DNA from: an uncultured Bacilli bacterium
GTDB taxonomy: Bacteria; Bacillota_I; Bacilli_A; RF39; UBA660
DNA: 21,425 nucleotides
Direction of reading: 5' to 3'
NCBI GenBank assembly: GCA_934177545.1
Contig: CAKPPI010000014.1
Coordinates: forward strand, 1 to 21,425
Shown here one piece after another: positions 14,962 to 21,425 of this stretch. A program made the translations under genes and the position numbers. Within the stretch, counting starts at the first letter, position 1, and each line of letters opens with the position of its first letter. The notes under the pieces were generated by a model that saw nothing but the letters and a program-made list of their open reading frames with translations, was not told where the DNA came from and did no database searches.

Positions 14962-16055
14962 TAGTCTGTTAAGAAGTCCTTTAACTTACGAGATCTAGAT
15001 GGATGTCTTAATTTTCTTAAAGCTTTTGCTTCTATTTGTCTAATTCTCTCTCTGGTAACTCCAAAGATTTGTCCTACTTCTTCAAGTGTTCTACATTGTC
15101 CATCATCTAGTCCAAAACGAAGTCTTAATACTTTTTCTTCACGATCAGTTAAAGTTAATAAAACACCGGCTAATTCTTCTTTTAATAATTCTTCAGTAGC
15201 ATACTCTTCAGGACTAACAGTTCTCTCATCTCTTATAAAGTCTCCTAAATGAGAATCATCTTCTTCACCAATCGGTGTCTCAAGTGATACGGGATCTTGA
15301 CTAATTTTATATACTTCTCTTACTTTTTCTACAGAAATTCCTAATTTCTTAGCTATCTCTTCATCGGTTGGTTCTCTATTTAAGTCTTGTGTTAATTGTC
15401 GTTGTACACGAGCTAGTTTATTGATAGTTTCAACCATATGAACAGGAACACGAATAGTTCTTGCTTGATCAGCTAAAGCTCTAGTAATAGCTTGTCTAAT
15501 CCACCAAGTTGCATAAGTTGAAAATTTATAACCTTTTTCTGGATCAAATTTATCAACGGCTTTCATAAGGCCAATATTTCCTTCTTGGATAAGATCAAGG
15601 AAAAGCATACCTCTTCCCACATAACGTTTAGCAATAGAAACAACTAGACGTAAGTTTGATTCAGCTAAAATCCTTTTAGCTTCTTCATCACCTTCAAGGG
15701 CACGACGAGCATTTTCAAATTCTTCATCTGAAGTAAGTAAGGGAATTCTACCAATCTCTTTTAAATACATTCTAACTGGATCATTAATCTTGATATCTTT
15801 AGATAAAGTAATATTTTCAACTAAAGTATCATCAGTTATTTCTTCAGCACTAGCTTCTGTATCATTAGCATCTTCACTTACTATTTCAATACCAGCATCT
15901 ACTAAACTGTTATATAAGTCATCAAGACTATCACTATCTAGTTCTAATCCTTTTAATTCATTAGCCATCTCTTCATAAGTGATAAATCCTTTTTCGCTAC
16001 CTTTTTTTAGAAGGCTTTCTTTTCTTTGTTCAATAGTTTTAATTTCATTTACCAT
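14961..16055 (-). CDS. rpoD: Primary RNA polymerase sigma factor (sigma-A)
   Basis: A TTG at 16068-16070 is in frame, but GGGGAG lies just before the ATG at 16053-16055, so I choose the ATG (364 residues, typical of Bacillota SigA). A region 1.1-like segment lies at about 8-60 and an acidic linker at 60-80. Region 1.2 lies at 92-110 (DPVRMYLKEIG), region 2 at 130-210 with FSTYATWWIRQAITRA (Q188 and T191 match the -10 contacts of E. coli sigma-70), region 3 at 211-290 and region 4 at 294-364 with TRERIRQIEAKALRKLRHP. It directs transcription of most genes. It overlaps the dnaG end by 11 bases, as in the classic macromolecular synthesis operon. All expected key residues are present, unlike the three paralogues downstream. 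Confidence 0.98.
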   Translation of the reverse strand: MVNEIKTIEQRKESLLKKGSEKGFITYEEMANELKGLELDSDSLDDLYNSLVDAGIEIVSEDANDTEASAEEITDDTLVENITLSKDIKINDPVRMYLKEIGRIPLLTSDEEFENARRALEGDEEAKRILAESNLRLVVSIAKRYVGRGMLFLDLIQEGNIGLMKAVDKFDPEKGYKFSTYATWWIRQAITRALADQARTIRVPVHMVETINKLARVQRQLTQDLNREPTDEEIAKKLGISVEKVREVYKISQDPVSLETPIGEEDDSHLGDFIRDERTVSPEEYATEELLKEELAGVLLTLTDREEKVLRLRFGLDDGQCRTLEEVGQIFGVTRERIRQIEAKALRKLRHPSRSRKLKDFLTD

Positions 16056-17784
16056 TTTGCTTCTCCCCAATCCTTATTTTTCTTATCTCTTCGGCAAGTC
16101 TTGCTTGTTCTAGTGGATCAATAGTATCTAATAATTTCTTATTTAATCTTTTGATTTGTTGTTTTCTACTATAATCTAGAATAACACTTTTATAATCAGA
16201 AATATCTTCTTTATCTACTTCCTTTTTTAAAGGATAAGATCCTATTTGTGATAAGAGTTTTATTAGTTCCTCATTTGTACCTAGGTAAGTATAAAAGTCA
16301 GCCCAAGTTATGAAACCATTAGTTCTATAGTAATCTACTATTTCACTTTCTAATAATCTTAATTTATCAGTAGGAAAGACTAAATGGGATTTTTCTACTT
16401 CTTCTATTACCCAAGGTGAATCAATCATATAAGAAAGTAGTGCATAACTAGCTTTTTGATACTTATCTAGTTTTTCAGTGGGTGCTTTAGTTTCCATAAT
16501 TTTTAAAGGTTTTATTTCTTTCTTGCCTTTTAATTCTTGAAAACTTTTTTCCAAGGTATTATACCCTATTTCGAAGTTTTTTGCAAGGTCTTTTAGAATT
16601 ATTTCTATTCTTATTTGATCATCTATTTCCTTAGCTTCTTCTAAAACTTGATGGATATAGTTAGCTTTTTCTTCACTACTAGCAAAGTTAACCTTACTTT
16701 TTAATCTTTTAATCTTATAATCTTTAAAGTATATAGCACTATTAATTAAGCTAGCAAAAGCCTCTTTTCCTTTGGTTAATAGGAAACTATCAGGGTCATC
16801 TTCTTCCGGTAACTCTATTACTTTAACTTCTATACCTGCTTCTTGAAACAAGTTTCCAGCTGATAGTGTTGCTTTCTGTCCTGCCTCATCACCATCAAAA
16901 CATAAGATAATATTTAAGGATAATCTTTTGATATTATTGATATGGTCTTTAGTAAGAGCGGTACCCATAGTAGCTATTGTATTATCAAAGCCATAAATAC
17001 TAGCTCTTATAATATCCATAAATCCTTCCATAATAATTACATTCTTACTAACTCTTACTGCCTCTTTAGCAATATGATAATGATATAGTAGTTTCCCTTT
17101 TTTAAAGAGTTCTGTCTCTTTCGTATTTAAATACTTATTTTGTTTCCCACTAGTAATGATTCTACCACTAAAACCAATTACTCTTCCGTTTAAATCGTGT
17201 AATGGAAACATTAATCTATTATGATATAAGTCATTATTACCACTACTTAATCCTACTTGATTAAGTAAGTCTATTGGATACCCTTTCTTCGTTAAAAGAT
17301 CAGATAAGTTATTATTATCTAAGGACCAACCTAGTTCAAACTTTTTAATTACTTCTTCATTTATATTTCTATTCTCAAGATAGCCTCTAGCATCTTTTCC
17401 CATGGTACTCATCAAGTTATTCTGATAGTATTTTAAGGCTAGATTATATATCTCATACCATTTATCATATTTAGTTACTTTTTTCTCCTCATGATAACCT
17501 ACTAGGGGAATACCTACCCTATCAGCTAATTCTTTTAAGACTTCTCTAAACTCTTTATGTTCATAATCCATCAAAAAGTTAAAGACATTACCAGTTGCAT
17601 GACAAGAAAAACAAGTATATATTTGTTTTTCTCTTGATACACTCATAGAAGGATTAGTATCATCATGAAAGGGGCAAACACCAAAATAGTTTTTACCACG
17701 AGCAACAAGAGGGATTTTTTCACTAATGATATCAACTATATCATTTTTTTGTCTAATCTCTCTTATGATGTCTTGTTGATTCAT
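16045..17784 (-). CDS. dnaG: DNA primase
   Basis: Protein of 579 residues. The N-terminal CHC2 zinc finger has C37, H40, C58 and C61 (CPFHDD...CFSCHATGN). The primase core and TOPRIM domain span about 110-340, with EGFMD (253-257), ATMGTALT and DGDEAG (297-302) holding the metal-binding acidic residues, and DDPDSF near 329-334. The C-terminal part (about 420-579) is the diverged helicase-binding region. It makes RNA primers for lagging-strand synthesis. GGAGGG precedes the ATG. It lies 16 bases after yqeH and overlaps rpoD; rpsU, often found upstream in other operons of this type, is absent. The stop is TGA. Confidence 0.97.
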   Translation of the reverse strand: MNQQDIIREIRQKNDIVDIISEKIPLVARGKNYFGVCPFHDDTNPSMSVSREKQIYTCFSCHATGNVFNFLMDYEHKEFREVLKELADRVGIPLVGYHEEKKVTKYDKWYEIYNLALKYYQNNLMSTMGKDARGYLENRNINEEVIKKFELGWSLDNNNLSDLLTKKGYPIDLLNQVGLSSGNNDLYHNRLMFPLHDLNGRVIGFSGRIITSGKQNKYLNTKETELFKKGKLLYHYHIAKEAVRVSKNVIIMEGFMDIIRASIYGFDNTIATMGTALTKDHINNIKRLSLNIILCFDGDEAGQKATLSAGNLFQEAGIEVKVIELPEEDDPDSFLLTKGKEAFASLINSAIYFKDYKIKRLKSKVNFASSEEKANYIHQVLEEAKEIDDQIRIEIILKDLAKNFEIGYNTLEKSFQELKGKKEIKPLKIMETKAPTEKLDKYQKASYALLSYMIDSPWVIEEVEKSHLVFPTDKLRLLESEIVDYYRTNGFITWADFYTYLGTNEELIKLLSQIGSYPLKKEVDKEDISDYKSVILDYSRKQQIKRLNKKLLDTIDPLEQARLAEEIRKIRIGEKQNGK

Positions 17785-17800
17785 TATTATCCCTCCACTT

Positions 17801-18808
17801 CTATATTAAATTTTTTCTTGTATAACTTGTAACATTTGGATAAGTATAAATATCAACTGTTCCTTGATTAACCATCTTGATAAATCCTAAGCCATTAATA
17901 CATAAATCTTCATCAAACTTCATCTGATGAGTAGTCTTACCCATCTCTTCTTTTAAGTCCATTCTCTTACTTGCTATCTTTCTTATTTTTAAATCATTAG
18001 ACATATAGAAAGTAAAACTATTTTTCTCACCACTTGTATAATCTATTCTTAACAAGTCATCTACTAATATACTTTGTCCTTTTCTAACTTGATAAGTCTT
18101 AGGTTTAATTTCTTTTCTAGGACTTATTTTCTTTAAAGTACTCTTATCTACTACATTAACTATACTACCACTATCGACTAGTCCTGGTGTATCTATTAAT
18201 GTTAAATAGTCATTAAGTTCTATTCTTACAGTACTTAAAGTAGTAGCAGGAAGTGGTGAGATAGTTAACTCTTCATTATTATCTGAATAATTAGAAATAA
18301 GTTTATTAATTAATGTACTCTTTCCAGCATTAGTATGTCCTACTACATAAACATCCTTACTAGTTTGATATAGTTTAATCTGTTTTAATAAGTAATCAAT
18401 ATTTTGATTCTTTTCTACACTAATAACTACAACTTTCTCAAATGGTGTATCCATATTATTAAAGTAGGCAAGAATCTTTTCTTCTTTAACTGACTTTGGT
18501 AAAACATCTTTCTTATTTAAGACTAATATCATTTTATTAGGAATATATTTTCTAATCTCTTCAAAGTCTTCTTCTAAGTTTAGTAAATCTGCTATATATA
18601 AGACTAAATCTTTAGTCTCTCCTACTTTTTTTAATATATCTATATATTCATCATTACTCTTAGTAACTACTTGATAATCACCATAGTTTTTAATTCTAAA
18701 ACATCTTTGACAATAATCTTGTTCTAGACTAACAGTATACCCTTCTTGTAAAACGTTTTCATCTTGCAGCTTAATACCACAACCTTTACAGTATTTTTCT
18801 TCATTCAT
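17801..18808 (-). CDS. yqeH: YqeH-type circularly permuted GTPase, small-subunit ribosome assembly
   Basis: Protein of 335 residues. An N-terminal zinc knuckle has C7, C10, C33 and C36. The GTPase motifs run in permuted order: G4 NKKD (98-101), a G5-like SVE (130-132), then G1 GHTNAGKST (157-165), the likely G2 at PATT (187-190) and G3 DTPG (206-209). A C-terminal domain (about 220-335) follows, as in YqeH, where it binds rRNA. YqeH proteins help mature the 30S subunit in the cytosol. The start overlaps the end of yqeG by 8 bases, an arrangement known from Bacillus. It is followed closely by dnaG. Confidence 0.96.
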   Translation of the reverse strand: MNEEKYCKGCGIKLQDENVLQEGYTVSLEQDYCQRCFRIKNYGDYQVVTKSNDEYIDILKKVGETKDLVLYIADLLNLEEDFEEIRKYIPNKMILVLNKKDVLPKSVKEEKILAYFNNMDTPFEKVVVISVEKNQNIDYLLKQIKLYQTSKDVYVVGHTNAGKSTLINKLISNYSDNNEELTISPLPATTLSTVRIELNDYLTLIDTPGLVDSGSIVNVVDKSTLKKISPRKEIKPKTYQVRKGQSILVDDLLRIDYTSGEKNSFTFYMSNDLKIRKIASKRMDLKEEMGKTTHQMKFDEDLCINGLGFIKMVNQGTVDIYTYPNVTSYTRKNLI

Positions 18809-19325
18809 GATAATATTTTCCTTTCTCTAATATTTTATCTTCAGCTAGTTTTTTTAGTATTCTTCCCTCTAGGAATCTATTAATACTAGTTATTTTAAAT
18901 TCCTTATTAGATATTGGATCTACTAGTATTGTTTTTATCTTTAATTTTTTAGCTAATAACATATCAGTCATATATTGATCACCTATTAAGACTATATCTT
19001 CCTTAGCTAGATTATTTTCTCTAAGAAGTCTTCTCATATTTCTAGTACTTGGTTTTAAGGATAAATGATAATATTTAATCTCTAATTTATCACCAAACGG
19101 TTTAACTCTTTTTCTAGGACTATTAGAAAGAATAAATAAGGTAAAGTCTTTTTTCAAGATCTTAAAGTATTTAACTACTTTATCATTTGGGTACTTTTCA
19201 CTTGTCATAGCAATAGTATTATCAAGATCAAAGACTAAGGCTTTTACTCCTTCTTTCTTTAGTTTAGCAATAGGTATTTGATAAATATCTTTTATATAAA
19301 TATTAGGTTTATAATACTTTTTCAT
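18801..19325 (-). CDS. yqeG: YqeG family HAD-IIIA phosphatase
   Basis: Protein of 174 residues, the family length. HAD motifs are clear: motif I VFDLDNT (31-37, nucleophile D33), motif II SNSP (67-70), motif III Lys in SLKPS (89-93) and motif IV GDQYMTD (115-121). There is no large cap domain, as in subclass III. The family is cytosolic; relatives act on phosphatidylglycerophosphate, but the bacterial YqeG substrate is not firmly known. AGGAG lies 5 bases before the ATG. It is 10 bases after the deacetylase gene and overlaps yqeH, keeping the conserved yqeG-yqeH pair. The stop is TGA. Confidence 0.94.
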   Translation of the reverse strand: MKKYYKPNIYIKDIYQIPIAKLKKEGVKALVFDLDNTIAMTSEKYPNDKVVKYFKILKKDFTLFILSNSPRKRVKPFGDKLEIKYYHLSLKPSTRNMRRLLRENNLAKEDIVLIGDQYMTDMLLAKKLKIKTILVDPISNKEFKITSINRFLEGRILKKLAEDKILEKGKYYHE

Positions 19326-19335
19326 AGCATCTCCT

Positions 19336-20748
19336 CTAATTATTAACTTTTTGTCTTATCATTTTAGTTCCTGGTGTTATCTTATCAAAGTGGTAACCAT
19401 TCTCTTTACCATATTTAATAATTTCTCTTAAAGCATCTCTTGTATATGGCTTTATATCATGCATTAACACCATATTAGTTCTCTCTTTTGATAAGTTTCT
19501 AGTAACTTGATTTATGATGCTTCTTGAATCTTTATATTCACCAGCATCACCACTAGATATATTCCAGTCATAATAGTAATAACCTTTTTCTATAACCTCT
19601 TTAGTTAAGGTAGTCATTATTCCTTCTTGATAGTGTCTACTAACAGTATTACTACTACCTCCTGGGAATCTAATAATTCTACTATCATAACCAGTAATAG
19701 ATGCTACTCTATCATGAACTTTAGTTAAGTCATTAAAATAAGCTTCTACTGATTGATAGACGGTTTGATAATTATGAGAGAAGGTATGCAAGGCAACAGT
19801 ATGTCCTTCATCATATTCTCTTTTAATTAATTCATCTGGTCCTTTACCAGTCACAAAGAAAGTAGCTTTTACATTTTCTTCTTTTAAGATATCTAGAATA
19901 ACATTAGTAGTTCCATAGTTAGGTCCATCATCAAAGGTTAAGTAAATAGTACCAGGACTATCTCTTCTTACCATTTTTACAGTTCTTTTAGCTTCAGTCT
20001 TATTATGAGCTTTATCTTCTACTGTATAAGTTAGTACTTGATCATTACTACTATTAATATCAACACTACCACTAGTTATAACCATTCCAGTTATATCTCC
20101 ATCACAATTATCTGTAGCTTTATAACCTGGTTCTACATAAGTTTCTCCTATATAGGAAAAGACTATATCACCACCAGTTAGCTCTATTGTAGGTTTCATC
20201 TTATCTCCTACTTGAATCTTTCTAGTAACACTAGTCTTATTATGAGCTTTATCTTCTACTTCATAAGTAACTTCGTCTTCTTTTTCAGTTATCTTCACTT
20301 TCTTAGTTAAATCTCCATCTATATTGTCACTAGCTTTATACCCCAATTCTTTATATTTACTATTAGGACAGATATAAGTATCTTTCCCTCCTTCTAAGGT
20401 AATAACAGGTCTTTCTATATCTTTAACTTCTACTTTTCTTTTAGTACTAACCGTAATAAATGGTCCTTTTACTTTATAAGTTAGATAATATACTCCATCT
20501 TTCTTATTATTAACCTTTCCTGATACTTTTACTTTATCAGTTAGATTATCAAACAGATAACTTGCATGATAGCCTGGTTCTTTATACTCACTATTAATAT
20601 TTACCATAATAGTTGTTTTACCTTTCAAGCTGATTCTTGGAATCAATAAAAAAAAGATAAGCAATATAACTACTAACATGATAAGAAAAACAAGACCAAT
20701 TTTTCGTTTATTAAGTTGCCAACAATTTAATTTATCTACTTTTTCCAT
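19336..20748 (-). CDS. Membrane-anchored polysaccharide deacetylase (CE4) with three Ig-like domains
   Basis: Protein of 470 residues. A short cytoplasmic start and a membrane helix at about 17-37 are followed by three Ig-like domains of the DUF5011 type at about 38-108, 113-181 and 185-259. These are marked by EPGYHASYLFDN, ELGYKASDNIDGD and EPGYKATDNCDGD and by the repeated YxVEDKAHNKT. The NodB deacetylase domain covers about 266-465: TFDDGP (271-276, D273 and D274), H321 and H325 (HTFSH), RFPGGSS (360-366), DWN (394-396) and LMHD (428-431). It should remove acetyl groups from peptidoglycan or another surface glycan outside the membrane. It is first in the operon leading to dnaG and rpoD and has its own promoter. 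Confidence 0.93.
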   Translation of the reverse strand: MEKVDKLNCWQLNKRKIGLVFLIMLVVILLIFFLLIPRISLKGKTTIMVNINSEYKEPGYHASYLFDNLTDKVKVSGKVNNKKDGVYYLTYKVKGPFITVSTKRKVEVKDIERPVITLEGGKDTYICPNSKYKELGYKASDNIDGDLTKKVKITEKEDEVTYEVEDKAHNKTSVTRKIQVGDKMKPTIELTGGDIVFSYIGETYVEPGYKATDNCDGDITGMVITSGSVDINSSNDQVLTYTVEDKAHNKTEAKRTVKMVRRDSPGTIYLTFDDGPNYGTTNVILDILKEENVKATFFVTGKGPDELIKREYDEGHTVALHTFSHNYQTVYQSVEAYFNDLTKVHDRVASITGYDSRIIRFPGGSSNTVSRHYQEGIMTTLTKEVIEKGYYYYDWNISSGDAGEYKDSRSIINQVTRNLSKERTNMVLMHDIKPYTRDALREIIKYGKENGYHFDKITPGTKMIRQKVNN

Positions 20749-20770
20749 AGTGCCTCTTTTCAGTTACTAT

Positions 20771-20799
20771 ATTATAACATAGCAATTATTTTTTTTTAA
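20771..20799 (-). promoter_or_regulatory. Promoter of the deacetylase-yqeGH-dnaG-rpoD-trmK operon
   Basis: An extended -10 TGTTATAAT (20771-20779) with a poor -35 TTAAAA (20794-20799) at 17 bases, partly within a run of nine A. AGAGGC follows as the ribosome site, 5 bases before the ATG. No second strong promoter was found before rpoD, though one inside dnaG cannot be excluded. Confidence 0.62.
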
Positions 20800-20849
20800 C
20801 ATTAAACTTCATTAGTTATTATACCACAGGAACTTAAATTTTAAACCAA

Positions 20850-20880
20850 GAAGAAAATTGCCTAACTAGGTAAGCAATTT
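20850..20880 (-). terminator. Terminator of the gene at the right edge
   Basis: A stem AAATTGC/GCAATTT (20874-20880 with 20855-20861) and a 12-base loop are followed by TTCTTCTT on the minus strand. The stop codon of the upstream gene lies within the stem. Confidence 0.68.
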
Positions 20881-21425
20881 AACGACTGTTTCTACTTTTA
20901 TCTAATTTTTTTTGAATTCTTAATACTTTTACATCTTCTTTAGTTTCATCATTGTCTGCTTTTGTTGCTAAAATATTTACTAATTTTTGCTGAAGTTGTT
21001 TTTCTTGTTTCTTTTCTTCCTTAGTCATTAACATTTTTTCTATATCTTTTTCACTATATTTTGAGTTAAAAAGTGGTACTAAGAATTTAAGAGGTTCTCT
21101 TACTTCTTCATCTTTATTAGCTTCTCTTAAGAAAACATCAATATATCGATCATTGCCTAAAACAATTTCATATGTTATAGGAATTAGTAAGTCTAATTTA
21201 AATTCTTTAGCAAAAAGTAATCCTCGCCTAGCTCCTATTGAATAGGTATCCCCTCTTTCAATTATTCTATACATTATAGCATCAAGCATTTTACTCTTTC
21301 TTTCTTTTTTGCCTTCATATATTTGAATTTCTTTATCAATTTCATTACCAGTAGGTGAAATAATTTCTTTTTCTTTTAGCAATGCAACTACTTCTTTAAC
21401 ATCTTTACCATTTACTTCATTCTTT
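20879..21425 (-). CDS. Partial gene of unknown function (start beyond the window)
   Basis: I do not recognise this protein. The first start-like codon inside is a TTG at 21380-21382, but the frame stays open to the window edge and reads EVNGKDVKEVVALLKEKE, so the true N-terminus lies outside and at least 181 residues are visible. The visible part is highly charged, mostly helical, with no signal peptide, membrane segment or Cys motif. A more ordered middle (ERGDTYSIGARRGLLFAKEF, then LIPITYEIVLGNDRYIDVFL) is followed by a Lys/Glu/Gln-rich tail that could be coiled coil, ending very basic. It is probably cytosolic. Its own terminator follows, so it is not part of the deacetylase operon. Confidence 0.75.
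   Translation of the reverse strand, partial: KNEVNGKDVKEVVALLKEKEIISPTGNEIDKEIQIYEGKKERKSKMLDAIMYRIIERGDTYSIGARRGLLFAKEFKLDLLIPITYEIVLGNDRYIDVFLREANKDEEVREPLKFLVPLFNSKYSEKDIEKMLMTKEEKKQEKQLQQKLVNILATKADNDETKEDVKVLRIQKKLDKSRNSR

Noticed and set aside
1..21425. Mollicute genetic code with TGA as Trp
   Set aside because: TGA ends dnaG and yqeG in frame, with the next gene starting at once, and Trp residues are encoded by TGG. Wall-building genes also argue against a wall-less Mollicute.

Overview
The window is very AT-rich and bacterial, densely packed, and almost entirely encoded on the minus strand; the LCP-family gene is the only plus-strand gene. TGA is used as a stop (dnaG, yqeG) and Trp is TGG, so the code is standard. 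The genes for peptidoglycan and wall-polymer handling, the yqeG-yqeH-dnaG-rpoD-trmK order and the clean AGGAGG-type ribosome sites all point to a Bacillota (Bacilli) lineage. My best guess is an uncultured RF39-like gut bacterium, walled but related to the branch that gave rise to Mollicutes. The taxonomic guess is inference.

Region 1 (1-5261, minus strand) is a cell-surface operon reading right to left. It holds a secreted N-acetylglucosaminidase ending in a type I-like dockerin, a membrane-anchored protein with a cohesin-like domain, a small membrane-anchored protein of unknown role, a membrane-anchored phosphodiester glycosidase (NAGPA) family protein, and a small SEC-C zinc-motif protein. 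A divergent promoter region (5115-5276) separates it from a plus-strand LCP-family (LytR-CpsA-Psr) wall-polymer transferase with a PASTA domain. The adjacent cohesin and dockerin suggest that the autolysin is docked to a membrane scaffold.

Region 2 (7323-8433) holds terminators for the converging transcripts, then a peroxide-defence pair: rubrerythrin and a PerR/Fur regulator. A perfect 8-1-8 palindrome operator overlaps the promoter of that pair.

Region 3 (8463-14308) is the unusual part. Three extra sigma-70 family genes lie directly downstream of the rpoD-trmK unit. Two of them (587 and 853 residues) share an unrecognised N-terminal domain of about 190 residues. All three carry one or two copies of a C-terminal module that looks like a decayed sigma region 4. 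The 587-residue gene lies in a tandem duplicate of a whole transcription unit: a relic of the trmK 3' end, a promoter, the sigma gene and a related terminator. The trmK stop region supplies the -35 element of both promoters.

Region 4 (14302-20880) is the housekeeping operon: a polysaccharide deacetylase with three Ig-like domains, yqeG, yqeH, dnaG, rpoD and trmK, with tight spacing or overlaps. It joins wall modification, ribosome assembly, DNA replication priming, the primary sigma factor and tRNA methylation. A gene of unknown function runs off the right edge. No rRNA, tRNA, CRISPR array, insertion sequence or integrase was seen.
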